Source: a virus
DNA length: 33,104 nt
Virus record (IMG/VR): IMGVR_UViG_3300042305_001455
Span: 1 to 33,104 of that record
Direction: 5' to 3' (one strand)
How positions within the stretch are numbered: the stretch's first letter is position 1; the number at the start of each line of letters is the position of its first letter. A program made the position numbers and the translations under genes. The notes beneath the pieces were generated by a model. The model did no database searches, had not been told where the DNA came from, and saw only the letters and a list, made by a program, of their open reading frames with translations. Shown piece after piece: positions 5,702 to 12,509 of this stretch.

Positions 5702-6559
5702 ATGGCTACGGCTCAATTCGAGACAGCGGAATATGTTTCCCTGCCAGCGGGCAAGGGCAAGGTTTCAAAGGTGACTCGCTATGGATGGATTCTCCGCGAC
5801 CGGCCCGGCGAGTTCATGTTGATTGACAAGCACGAACTGAAGGTGGACCACGCGTATCAGAGAGATAAGGTGCTGGTCAACAAGATACGCGACATTCAAG
5901 CAAACTGGTCTTGGGCCGGCTGCGGTTGCATTCTTGTTGCGATGAGACCCGACGGTTCGTTCTGGGTCTTTGACGGTCAGCACCGGGTTCTTGCCGCACG
6001 GAACCGCGCTGATATCGGCGAGCTGCCATGCTTGGTGTTTGAGTGTGACGACGTGACGCAAGAGGCGGCAGGCTTTCTTGTTTGCAACGGCGAGAGGAAG
6101 CCCGTCACCGCAGCGGCAAAGTTCAAGGCTCTTGTGTTGACTGGTGACAAGGCGGCAGTTGCTGTTCAAGAGATTTTTGATCGGCTCGACGTGTCGCTCG
6201 TTGAGCAGCCCTCACGCGCAGGGGAAATCAAGTGCATCGCGAAGTGCCTTTATCTCGCCGAATTAGACCAAGGACTGTTTGCGAGGTCTCTCGAGGCAGC
6301 CATTGAATTGTGCGGCGAATCACCAGTTACCAAGGACATTCTTGAAGGCCTGTCTTGGATTCAGCGGAAGCATGGCCTGCTTTCTGATCATCGGTTCATG
6401 AAGCGGCTCCGCTCTGTCTCTGTTGCTGAAATCATGACAAGCATCGCGAAGTTTGCCGCCGCTGAAGGCAAGCGCGGGGAGCGCGTTTGCGGGACTGCCA
6501 TCCTCAAGCTCGTCAACAAGGGGCTTAGGCACAAGTTCGTTGACGAAGGCGATGAGTAG
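5702..6559 (+). CDS. ParB N-terminal-domain-like protein (DUF6551-like)
   Basis: 285 residues, ATG with AAAGGAG seven bases upstream. The key motif is FWVFDGQHRVLAARN at residues 87-101, the DGQHR/ParB-Srx fold signature. It is followed by CLVFE and by NGERKPVTAAAKFKAL, as in phage and plasmid ParB-like proteins of the DUF6551 type. The remainder is helical. Members can be nucleases, CTPases or regulators, and the sequence does not decide which. Base use is unlike its neighbours: two sampled 60-base lines (5821, 6121) hold 30 and 28 G+C, against clearly higher values on both sides, and codons with A/T third bases are common. This suggests recent acquisition. Confidence 0.75.
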   Translation: MATAQFETAEYVSLPAGKGKVSKVTRYGWILRDRPGEFMLIDKHELKVDHAYQRDKVLVNKIRDIQANWSWAGCGCILVAMRPDGSFWVFDGQHRVLAARNRADIGELPCLVFECDDVTQEAAGFLVCNGERKPVTAAAKFKALVLTGDKAAVAVQEIFDRLDVSLVEQPSRAGEIKCIAKCLYLAELDQGLFARSLEAAIELCGESPVTKDILEGLSWIQRKHGLLSDHRFMKRLRSVSVAEIMTSIAKFAAAEGKRGERVCGTAILKLVNKGLRHKFVDEGDE

Positions 6560-6574
6560 TTGCGCAGTTCGACG

Positions 6575-6618
6575 CCGCCCCGTGATAGGCACGATGCCGC
6601 TTCGACGCGGCGGGGCGG
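6575..6618 (+). other. Stem-loop region before the helicase ribosome binding site
   Basis: CCGCCCCG (6575-6582) can pair with CGGGGCGG (6611-6618). An alternative inner stem is GCCGC (6596-6600) with GCGGC (6607-6611); the two compete for base 6611. It ends four bases before the GGAGG (6622-6626) of the helicase gene, so it could affect translation or stop transcription from the ParB-like gene. Inferred only. Confidence 0.25.
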
Positions 6619-6633
6619 AATGGAGGTAAAACA

Positions 6634-7935
6634 ATGAACTACGACGAACTGGACATGGAGACTTCCTACATCTGCGGACTTCTCGAGCTGACGTTCGACA
6701 ATCCGGAGCGGGCCTCCAAGATCGTGACGATGGTGCCGCGTGATGCCTTCGAGGACGAGACACTCGCGGACATTCAGCACATGTGCTCTTCGCTGATGAC
6801 GAACGTCGAGCAGCCGAGCATGGCAGACATGGCTCGACACCCGATCTGGCAGTCCGTCCGGATCCGTGCCATCGAGTGCATCGAGGCGTTCGTCAAAAGC
6901 CGCTGCGCCTACAGCCTCGGGGCCGAGAGGTTCGCGTGGCATGTGAGGTCCGACTGGAAGAAACGGCTACTGGCGGCAGCCGGAACTGACCTCAAAGTCG
7001 CGATCGACCGGCAGGCCTCCCCCGCGGAGGTGATCGCGGCCGCAAGGGTTGTGGAGGAGGCGGCTGAGGGTGCCGAGTACGGCGACAGGACACCGACGCT
7101 CATGGACGCCGTCGACGAATGGCTGCGGATGGAAAGGACTCCGGTTGTCCCGACAGGGTTCAACCCGATTGACATGCTCTGCGGCGGCGGGCTGCCTCTA
7201 GGTGGCTTGTTTGTTGTGGCAGCCCCTCCTTCGGTAGGCAAGAGTGCCTTGGCTTTGCAGCTCACTCTCGGGGCCTTGGACCACGACCGCGAGATGAACG
7301 CGGTGTGGTGCATGGGCGAGATGACGATGGAGGCCATGGCCCGCCGGGCCACCTGCAACTGGTCGGCTCGTGGCGGGATGCACCCGGTGACGATGGGCGC
7401 GGCGGAGCGCGGTACCGACCTGGCTCGCGGTGCCGGCGTCAACCTCGCACACGCGATTGGCGGACGGATGCAGTTCGTGAAGCCGCCTCTGGCAATGCAG
7501 AAGATCGAGGAGATCGTCGTCGCCAGCCGGGCAAGGCTTTTGGTCGTCGACTACGTCCAGCTCGTCGAGCTCGAGGGCGCGAACGATCGGAGGGCGGAGA
7601 TAGACGGGATCGTGAAGCGTGTCCGCCGGCTGTCACTGGAGCACAACGTCGCCACGATCTGCCTTAGCAACGTGTCGAAGGTCGTGAGCGGAGACACCAG
7701 GATCGGCGCTATCGGCAAGGAGTCGAGCGAGCTGGACTTCGCGGCCGACCTCCTACTGCTCGGGATCGCCGAGGAGCGGAAGGACCAGCCTGGGCCTAGA
7801 CCGGTGAAGTGGGCCTGCAAAAAGAACCGCCACGGCGACTGCCAGGACATCGAGACGATGTTCGATGGCAGGCTCCAGACCTTCACAGCGGCCATGGCTT
7901 CGCCTGACGCGGCCTTTGACGACTGGAGCGCATGA
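6634..7935 (+). CDS. DnaB-like replicative helicase
   Basis: 433 residues, GGAGG seven bases before the ATG. A short N-terminal helical domain (1-150; DMETSYICGLLELT, VPRDAFEDE) is followed by the RecA-like core. Walker A is APPSVGKS at 197-204 and Walker B LLVVDYVQL at 302-310. The entry PTGFNPIDMLCGGGLPLGGL and the late SSELDFAADLLLL and KNRHGD segments are typical of DnaB-family motifs. It would be the ring helicase of phage replication. The initiator gene with the iteron array starts one base after its stop, so origin, initiator and helicase form one unit. No separate helicase loader was recognised. Confidence 0.92.
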   Translation: MNYDELDMETSYICGLLELTFDNPERASKIVTMVPRDAFEDETLADIQHMCSSLMTNVEQPSMADMARHPIWQSVRIRAIECIEAFVKSRCAYSLGAERFAWHVRSDWKKRLLAAAGTDLKVAIDRQASPAEVIAAARVVEEAAEGAEYGDRTPTLMDAVDEWLRMERTPVVPTGFNPIDMLCGGGLPLGGLFVVAAPPSVGKSALALQLTLGALDHDREMNAVWCMGEMTMEAMARRATCNWSARGGMHPVTMGAAERGTDLARGAGVNLAHAIGGRMQFVKPPLAMQKIEEIVVASRARLLVVDYVQLVELEGANDRRAEIDGIVKRVRRLSLEHNVATICLSNVSKVVSGDTRIGAIGKESSELDFAADLLLLGIAEERKDQPGPRPVKWACKKNRHGDCQDIETMFDGRLQTFTAAMASPDAAFDDWSA

Positions 7936-7936
7936 G

Positions 7937-8566
7937 ATGCCACTCAAGGACGGATCGGCCTCCAGGGGCGAAATGCGGAGGCGTCACGAGGAGATCATCA
8001 GGAGCGGCGTCCTGCGCAGGGTGCGGTCAGAGGGGCGGCTGGTGTTCGCCCTGGCCCTCTGCTGGGCCGACTACAAGACCTGCCAATTCCGGATGTCTGT
8101 ACGCGGTGCGGCAACGACGGCCGGCGTGGAGCCTACAACTGTCCGCCGTGGCCTATCACAACTCCTTGATCTCGGGGTGATCGAGGCCGGCCCGACAGAA
8201 CCCGGCAAGCGGCAGAGGTACAGGTTCCGCACCCCCCAAAAGAGCGCGCACGAGCCGTGCCCGGGGGGGGCACGAGTGGTGCCCGGGGGCGCGCACGAGC
8301 CGTGCCCGGGGGCGCGCACCAGTGGTGCGCAGAGCGCGCACGAGCCGTGCGCGGGGCGCGCACACCCCGTGTCCGGCGCGCGCACAGGCTGTGCCCCCTA
8401 TTCCTCAATTGTCCTCAAGGGTTCCTCAAGAACCCGTGAGGACACAAGTGTCCTCACCGGCCGTACCGGGCCTGACGGCCCGGCCGGCCGAATGGCTGAA
8501 AGCGACCCAGTCAACTCTGATGCAGCAAGCATGGCGGCGAAGCTGCGGGCGGAGGCGGGGGCGTGA
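7937..8566 (+). CDS. Winged-helix replication initiator-like protein containing the origin
   Basis: 209 residues from the ATG at 7937. Residues about 30-98 form a winged-helix domain (GRLVFALALCWADYKTCQF, VRGAATTAGVEPTTVRRGLS, QLLDLGVIEAG, KRQRYRF), like phage replication initiators. Residues 104-153 are a low-complexity linker rich in AHEPCPG-type words, produced by seven DNA iterons. Their 22-23 base period drifts through reading frames, so selection is on the DNA, not the peptide. The short C-terminal tail is polar. It lies directly after the DnaB-like gene, parallel to the lambda O gene, where initiator binding sites lie inside the initiator gene. Initiator function is inferred from fold, iterons and context. 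Confidence 0.72.
   Translation: MPLKDGSASRGEMRRRHEEIIRSGVLRRVRSEGRLVFALALCWADYKTCQFRMSVRGAATTAGVEPTTVRRGLSQLLDLGVIEAGPTEPGKRQRYRFRTPQKSAHEPCPGGARVVPGGAHEPCPGARTSGAQSAHEPCAGRAHPVSGARTGCAPYSSIVLKGSSRTREDTSVLTGRTGPDGPAGRMAESDPVNSDAASMAAKLRAEAGA
8248..8394. repeat. Seven dyad iterons, probable replication origin
   Basis: Seven 13-bp units of form GCAC-N5-GTGC start at 8248, 8270, 8293, 8316, 8338, 8360 and 8382, at spacings 22, 23, 23, 22, 22 and 22 bases, about two helical turns. Units 1, 3 and 5 are identical (GCACGAGCCGTGC). Units 4 (GCACCAGTGGTGC) and 7 (GCACAGGCTGTGC) are perfect palindromes. Unit 6 has one change (GTGT). All sit on one DNA face within a winged-helix gene and next to the helicase gene. 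An A/T-richer tract with short repeats follows at 8397-8430. This is the layout of an iteron origin of lambda-O type. Confidence 0.8.
8401..8483. other. A/T-richer tract and three hairpins beside the iterons
   Basis: Three CCTCAA words lie at 8403, 8413 and 8424, about one helical turn apart. Then come three successive perfect inverted repeats: GGGTT/AACCC (8419-8435), GTGAGGACA/TGTCCTCAC with a four-base loop (8436-8457), and CCGGGCC/GGCCCGG with a four-base loop (8466-8483). Next to the iterons this could be the unwinding and loading part of the origin. The hairpins could also be primer or termination signals. Confidence 0.5.
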
Positions 8567-8733
8567 GAACGACGCAGGCGTCCGCTACGCGATTGAGAGC
8601 ATTCGCAAAGCGACCGATTTTCCAGCGCAAGCGGGCTCAAGGCGTCGAAAAATGCAGGAATCGCGGAAAATCAGTCGGAATAGACGGCTTTCCCGAGCGG
8701 CAAAGCAGCGAACAACGGAGGCGGCAAACATGA
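8563..8733 (+). CDS. Possible small basic protein
   Basis: 56 residues from GTG at 8563 with GGAGG (8551-8555) seven bases upstream. It overlaps the stop of the initiator gene (GTGA) and its own stop overlaps the next ATG (ATGA). The peptide is very basic (FAKRPIFQRKRAQG, SSEQRRRQT) and has no recognisable motif. The double overlap and good ribosome binding site support a real coupled gene; the lack of any motif keeps confidence low. If it is not a gene, 8567-8729 is an untranslated gap. Confidence 0.4.
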   Translation: MRTTQASATRLRAFAKRPIFQRKRAQGVEKCRNRGKSVGIDGFPERQSSEQRRRQT

Positions 8734-9017
8734 GCGATACGAATGAGCGGTCTGTTGCATCGGCTGGTTCTCAGCCGGTGGCGTGGAGCGTCGATTGGGA
8801 TGGAGAGATAGATTGCGATTTCGTCTATCGCGACAGAGAGAGCGCGATGGATGTCATTGCCGACAACGACGAAACCAGCGGCGTCGTTGTCCCGCTCTAC
8901 CGCCAGCCGCAGCCCACGCTCACCGACGAGGAGCGGCAGGTGATATTTCGCGCGATGTATCGGGCTGCCGGCGTAGACTCCGCAGTGCTCGGTTCGCTGT
9001 TGGAGCGGACGAGGTGA
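8730..9017 (+). CDS. Hypothetical phage protein with PLYRxP motif
   Basis: 95 residues, ATG with GGAGG eight bases upstream. The core VAWSVDWDGEIDCDFVYRDR, a helix (ESAMDVIADN), then GVVVPLYRQPQPTLTDEERQ is a small alpha/beta domain that recurs in many phage early regions, always with the PLYR-x-P ending. The function of that family is unknown. It lies between the origin and RusA. Confidence 0.65.
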   Translation: MSDTNERSVASAGSQPVAWSVDWDGEIDCDFVYRDRESAMDVIADNDETSGVVVPLYRQPQPTLTDEERQVIFRAMYRAAGVDSAVLGSLLERTR

Positions 9018-9098
9018 GAACGCCAGCGATCAGCGGCCCGCGAAAGGCGGCGAAGCCGGCTGGATTCGCCCGCCAGGCCCGATACCGTGGCCGGTCGC

Positions 9099-9539
9099 AT
9101 GGATGCGATCACGTTCACGGTCCCCGGGCCGCCGGTTCCGCAACCACGCCCCAAGATCTCCACATGGGGCGGCCGCGGCCGCGCCTACGTCGAGGCCCGC
9201 CACCCGATCCACGCGTACCGCCAGGCGGTGGAACTGGCCGCCACGATCGCCGCCCGGGCCGGCTGGACCTACACCGACGACGCGGTGGTCCTCGAGGTCG
9301 AGGCGATCTTCCCACGGCCGCCGTCACACCTGACGAAGACCGGCGAGCCCCGGGCGGGGGCGCCGGCGTGGCCGCCGCGGTGCGATTGGGACAACCTCGG
9401 GAAGGGCGTGTCGGACGCGATCAAGAAGTGCGGCAAGGTCTTCCACGACGACGACCAGGTCGTGGACGGCCGGGTCCGGAAACGGTACGCCCAGCTCGGG
9501 GAGCCGGCCCGGACCGTGGTCCACATCCGGAGGGTGTGA
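9099..9539 (+). CDS. rusA: RusA-family Holliday junction resolvase
   Basis: 146 residues from the ATG at 9099; a GTG at 9087 would add four, and neither has a clear ribosome binding site. RusA dimers cut four-way DNA junctions during recombination and before packaging. Visible family features are the opening FTVPGPPVPQPRPK, the acidic core DWDNLGKGVSDAI (Asp96, Asp98, Asp106) and FHDDDQVVD (Asp117-119). Length fits the family. Together with the Sak4-like and SSB-like genes it completes a recombination module. A second frame from GTG 9014 through this region lacks any motif and is judged a shadow. Confidence 0.9.
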   Translation: MDAITFTVPGPPVPQPRPKISTWGGRGRAYVEARHPIHAYRQAVELAATIAARAGWTYTDDAVVLEVEAIFPRPPSHLTKTGEPRAGAPAWPPRCDWDNLGKGVSDAIKKCGKVFHDDDQVVDGRVRKRYAQLGEPARTVVHIRRV

Positions 9540-9540
9540 C

Positions 9541-9891
9541 GTGCCCGCGAAGCCGCCGCCGCCTCGACACTGGCTTACGCGCCGCCAGGAGATGATCGTC
9601 CGCCGGCTGATCGCGGCCGGCGCCACCCAGGCGGAGGCCGCCCGGGCCGCCGGCGTGAGCTACTCGCGGCTCCGGACGCGGATGTCGGACCAGCTCCGCG
9701 ACCTGCGGGTCGGCCGGGGGCAGCGGACACGGGGCGGACGATTCGAGGAGATCCCGGAGGACGAGATCGCCGCCCGGGCCCGGGCCCTCCGCGAGACGTG
9801 GACGCCCGACAGGGCCGTTGAGGCCTGGAACCCGGCCTGGCGGCCGGCTGGGGCGAACTTCGCCGCCCGCGACGACGAGGGGACACTGTGA
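9541..9891 (+). CDS. Helix-turn-helix protein
   Basis: 116 residues from GTG at 9541, GGAGG (9529-9533) seven bases upstream. Residues about 12-60 hold a helix-turn-helix (RRQEMIVRRLIAAGATQAEA, ARAAGVSYSRLRTRM), like sigma-region-4 or LuxR-type HTH domains. The rest is charged and has EIPEDEIAARARALRETW. It stands at the change from replication to virion genes, a fitting place for a late-gene activator, which is inference. Near its end is a GGCGAA-C-TTCGCC palindrome (9852-9864). Confidence 0.65.
   Translation: MPAKPPPPRHWLTRRQEMIVRRLIAAGATQAEAARAAGVSYSRLRTRMSDQLRDLRVGRGQRTRGGRFEEIPEDEIAARARALRETWTPDRAVEAWNPAWRPAGANFAARDDEGTL
9852..9864. other. 13-bp GGCGAA-N-TTCGCC palindrome
   Basis: A perfect palindrome with one central base, inside the end of the HTH gene and 32 bases before the next start. 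The same core, GCGAA-N-TTCGC, occurs at 14092-14104 before the portal gene and at 19442-19452 before the capsid gene. It could be a shared regulatory site, although this copy is also coding (NFAA-like codons). Confidence 0.3.
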
Positions 9892-9895
9892 CGCT

Positions 9896-10063
9896 ATGCC
9901 ACGACTCCCCGCACCCCGCCGCGGCCCGATCCGGAACAATCGGATCCTCTCGCTGCTCCGCAAGCAGCTCCGCCGCCGGCCGGCGTCGCCGAACACGATC
10001 CTCGCCGAGAACGGCAACCAACTCCAGGCCGAGAACGGCCATTTCCTCCGCACGGAGCAGTAG
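9896..10063 (+). CDS. Small protein with ENG-type repeat
   Basis: 55 residues from ATG 9896. The N-terminal half is basic (MPRLPAPRRGPIRNNRILSL). The C-terminal half has a short repeat, TILAENGNQLQAENGHFL, resembling the LxxENGxxLxxE words found in phage structural and fibre proteins. The ribosome binding site is weak and distant. Its position at the head of the fibre-like genes supports a virion accessory role. Confidence 0.5.
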   Translation: MPRLPAPRRGPIRNNRILSLLRKQLRRRPASPNTILAENGNQLQAENGHFLRTEQ

Positions 10064-10066
10064 ACC

Positions 10067-10573
10067 ATGCCCGACGTGAAGATCTCCGCACTCCCTGCCG
10101 GCACGGCCGCCGCGAACGCGGTCGTGCCGGCCACGAACGCCGCCGGCACCACGACCGAGAAGGTCACGCTGGGGGCCATCGCGGCCCTGGGCGGCGGCCC
10201 GCCGGCCACCCACGCGAGCACTCACCAGACGGGCGGGGCGGACGCGATCAACCCGGTGATCGTCACGCCGTCGGCCCTGTCGGCCAGCCAGAATAACTAC
10301 GCCCCGGGGGTGTGCGACATCCTCCGGCTTTCGAGCTCGACCGCGATCGACATCACGGGGCTTGTGGCCGGGACGGTGGACGGGGCCCTCCGCCTCGTGA
10401 TCAACGTCAACGCGTCGGGCGGATCGGCGATCACGCTGAAGCATGAGTCGGCGTCGAGCACGGCGGCGAACCGGTTCCGCAACACGACCGGCGGCGATTT
10501 TATCCTGCCGGCTGACGGCGGGTCGGCCCTGCTCACCTACTCGACCGCGATCTCGCGGTGGAGGATTCTGTGA
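10067..10573 (+). CDS. Tail fibre/decoration-like virion protein
   Basis: 168 residues. It opens with VKISALPAGTAAANAVVP and GTTTEKVTLG, a common start of phage fibre proteins, then has THASTHQTGGADAI (48-61), the H-x3-H..GG-x-D word of phage fibre stalks. The second half is a beta-rich Gly/Ser domain (LRLVINVNASGGSAITL, GGSALLTYSTAISRW). It probably forms a trimeric fibre or a capsid/tail decoration. It overlaps the next gene by GTGA. It lies upstream of the terminase genes instead of after the tape measure. Confidence 0.65.
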   Translation: MPDVKISALPAGTAAANAVVPATNAAGTTTEKVTLGAIAALGGGPPATHASTHQTGGADAINPVIVTPSALSASQNNYAPGVCDILRLSSSTAIDITGLVAGTVDGALRLVINVNASGGSAITLKHESASSTAANRFRNTTGGDFILPADGGSALLTYSTAISRWRIL

Positions 10574-11346
10574 GCCGCTGGCAGAGTGCGACGCTCCGCG
10601 CGCGACAGTTCGACCCGCGCACCATCCCGAATCTGGGCATGTGGCTGGACGCGAGCAACGGCGGCAGCCTGACGCTCAACGGCAACACCGTCAGCGAGTG
10701 GCGCGACCTGTCGGGCAACGGGCGGCATGTCTCGCAGGCGACCGCCGCGTCGCAGCCGAATGCGGTGAACCGCACGCAGAACGGCCGGCGCGTCCTCGAC
10801 TACACGGGCGGCCAAGAGATGCTCGGCAACGCCGCGACGCTGGGGCTTCTGCGAAACGTGAGCGGGGCGACGATCATCGCGGCCGTCAAATGGGACGCGC
10901 TGTCCACCATTTCGCTCGGCTATACGGCCGTAATCTTTTCGTCTGGATCCAATTCCACGCAGGCCCGCGCGGCTCTCGGTTCTATTGCTTCGGTCGCCAA
11001 CAGTTTGTCGGTTGGCGGTCGCAGGCTGGACGCCGATTCATTTGCCCGGGCAAACGGCACAGGAGCGACCAGTCCGAGGGTCGCGTCGGCCGTGTGCGAC
11101 TACGCCAACTCGGACGCATTCATCTACGCCGAAGGTTCTCTCGCCGGCAGCAACACGTCGTTCCAGACCACCGGCAACACGTCCGACACCGATAGCCTGG
11201 CCGTCTCTGTCGGCGGCGGCAACGGCGCGAACCTGCTGGACGGCTGGATCGGCGAGGTACTGGTGTGGCCCCGCGTGCTCACCGACGCCCAGCGGTTGCA
11301 GGTTGAGCGGTACCTCGGCCGCAAGTGGGGCATCACCGTTGCATGA
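10570..11346 (+). CDS. LamG/concanavalin-like adhesin domain protein
   Basis: 258 residues from GTG 10570, GGAGG five bases upstream, overlapping the previous stop. The pattern PNLGMWLDASNGGSLTLNG, VSEWRDLSGNGRHVSQ, AVKWDALSTISLGY and LLDGWIGEVLVWPRVLT is that of LamG/concanavalin A-like beta-sandwich modules. In phages these occur in receptor-binding or decoration proteins. The closing helix (DAQRLQVERYLGRKWGI) is typical of this group. With the preceding fibre-like gene it probably forms the host-recognition pair. Sugar specificity cannot be read. Confidence 0.75.
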   Translation: MSRWQSATLRARQFDPRTIPNLGMWLDASNGGSLTLNGNTVSEWRDLSGNGRHVSQATAASQPNAVNRTQNGRRVLDYTGGQEMLGNAATLGLLRNVSGATIIAAVKWDALSTISLGYTAVIFSSGSNSTQARAALGSIASVANSLSVGGRRLDADSFARANGTGATSPRVASAVCDYANSDAFIYAEGSLAGSNTSFQTTGNTSDTDSLAVSVGGGNGANLLDGWIGEVLVWPRVLTDAQRLQVERYLGRKWGITVA

Positions 11347-11627
11347 TGAGATACTTCCGCTCCACGCCCGCAGTGTACGCAAGCATCTGCGCCCAGTTGG
11401 ACGCGGCTTACGGGTACCCGAACGCGCAGACGAAAACCGAGCGGACGCTGCCGCTGGTGGCGGACCTGCCGAGCGACGATCAGGGGCGCGTGTACCTGGC
11501 AGTGGCGGCGGACTACTGCGAGTTCGTCCTGCCCTCGCAGATGCTGCCCGAGCTGATCTCTCTCGGTTTAGTTGACGAGATCACGCACGCCGAATACCAC
11601 GCGGCCATTCCCACGACTGAGCCCTGA
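11343..11627 (+). CDS. Hypothetical protein after the adhesin gene
   Basis: 94 residues, ATG overlapping the previous stop (ATGA). It is alpha/beta and mildly acidic (STPAVYASICAQLDAAYGYP, RTLPLVADLPSDDQGRVYLA). No family is recognised. Coupling to the LamG-domain gene suggests an accessory or chaperone for that protein. Confidence 0.55.
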   Translation: MMRYFRSTPAVYASICAQLDAAYGYPNAQTKTERTLPLVADLPSDDQGRVYLAVAADYCEFVLPSQMLPELISLGLVDEITHAEYHAAIPTTEP

Positions 11628-11628
11628 C

Positions 11629-11925
11629 ATGCCCGACCGCGTCGAACGCTGGCGGCCCAGGATGTTCCGCTCACCGAAGCGGCACCGCGAGCAGGCTCAC
11701 TACCAGACCGCCGACTGGCGGGCCAAGCGCGAGCGGATCCTCGTCCGCGACGCGTTCTTGTGCCAGGCCTGCCATCGCGTGACCACGGGCCACGATGCGA
11801 ACGTAGACCACATCGTGCCACTCGAGGACGGCGGCGCCGACCACGACGAAAACCTGCAGACCCTATGCCGATCGTGCCACGGGGCGAAGACACGGGCCGA
11901 GCAACGCCGAAAGGGCGTGTTATAG
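11629..11925 (+). CDS. HNH endonuclease
   Basis: 98 residues from ATG 11629. A basic N-terminus leads to a zinc-ribbon HNH core: CQAC (CxxC), then VDHIVPLEDGG, then ENLQTLCRSCHGAKT with the second CxxC and the closing His. This nickase type sits next to terminase genes in HK97-like phages and is needed with terminase for DNA packaging in several of them. Its position immediately before the terminase small subunit supports the same role. Confidence 0.88.
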   Translation: MPDRVERWRPRMFRSPKRHREQAHYQTADWRAKRERILVRDAFLCQACHRVTTGHDANVDHIVPLEDGGADHDENLQTLCRSCHGAKTRAEQRRKGVL

Positions 11926-11942
11926 GGGGGGTGGGGTCGTTT

Positions 11943-11962
11943 GGAATGTAATATTACAATCC
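11943..11962. promoter_or_regulatory. A/T-rich palindrome ahead of the terminase genes
   Basis: TGTAATATTACA (11947-11958) is a perfect 12-bp palindrome, extended after one A/A mismatch by GGA and TCC. It is the most A/T-rich spot of the 98-base gap between HNH and terminase small subunit, in otherwise G+C-rich DNA. It may be an operator, part of a late promoter, or part of the packaging site. Confidence 0.4.
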
Positions 11963-12023
11963 CTAGTCCCACGCGACCTCGACGCGCGTTTCTGTCGGGT
12001 TTTGACAACTTCGGAGTGAGGTA

Positions 12024-12509
12024 ATGGGCAGCCGAGGACCGATTCCCGACCCGACGAGCGAGCGGTCGAAGACCGGCCGCAACACCCGCACCCGGCCCCG
12101 GCCGGCCGGCCCAGGGGCCGACGAGATCGCCGCCCCGGCCTACGTCCAGGCCGTGCCGGCGGCCGCCGACTTCTGGCGGCGGATCGCCCCGCTGCTGATC
12201 GCAGACGGCCGGCTGGCCCCCGAGCAGGTGGACGCGTTCGGCCAGCTCGCCCGGCTCCACGCCGACATCCTCCAGCTCCAGGACCAGGTCGCGGCCGAGG
12301 GATGGATCACGGCGAACGAGAAGGGCCAGGCGGCGTCCCCGGTCGCGCGGCTCCTGCGTGACTCGCGGAGGGACTTCGTCACACTGGCCAGGGACTTCGG
12401 CCTGACGGCGGCGGCCGCTGCCCGGATCCCGCAGGAGCCAACCAGTGGCGAAGAAGACGACGACGCGGAAACCGCGGTCCTCCGCAAACTCTCGATCCGC
12501 GGCGGCTGA
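12024..12509 (+). CDS. terS: Terminase small subunit, P27 family
   Basis: 161 residues, GGAG seven bases before the ATG. The opening GSRGPIPDPTSERSKTGRN is the P27-family signature, followed by helical segments (AADFWRRIAPLLIADGRLAP, VDAFGQLARLHADIL) and an acidic tail (SGEEDDDAETAV). TerS recognises the phage packaging site and hands DNA to the large subunit. It overlaps the large subunit gene by 65 bases. It is the usual partner of HNH and TerL in HK97-type packaging. Confidence 0.88.
   Translation: MGSRGPIPDPTSERSKTGRNTRTRPRPAGPGADEIAAPAYVQAVPAAADFWRRIAPLLIADGRLAPEQVDAFGQLARLHADILQLQDQVAAEGWITANEKGQAASPVARLLRDSRRDFVTLARDFGLTAAAAARIPQEPTSGEEDDDAETAVLRKLSIRGG

Noticed and set aside
8248-8394. 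Regular repeat array considered as CRISPR
   Set aside because: Units are 13-bp palindromes with 9-10 base intervals inside a coding gene; there is no long repeat, no unique spacers of CRISPR size and no cas genes.
9014-9595. GTG-started frame overlapping RusA
   Set aside because: No motif and Arg/Gly/Pro-rich composition; RusA in the other frame has the conserved acidic residues.
12002-12007. TTGACA as a -35 box for terminase genes
   Set aside because: Only 16 bases separate it from the start codon and the ribosome binding site lies between, leaving no room for a -10 and leader.
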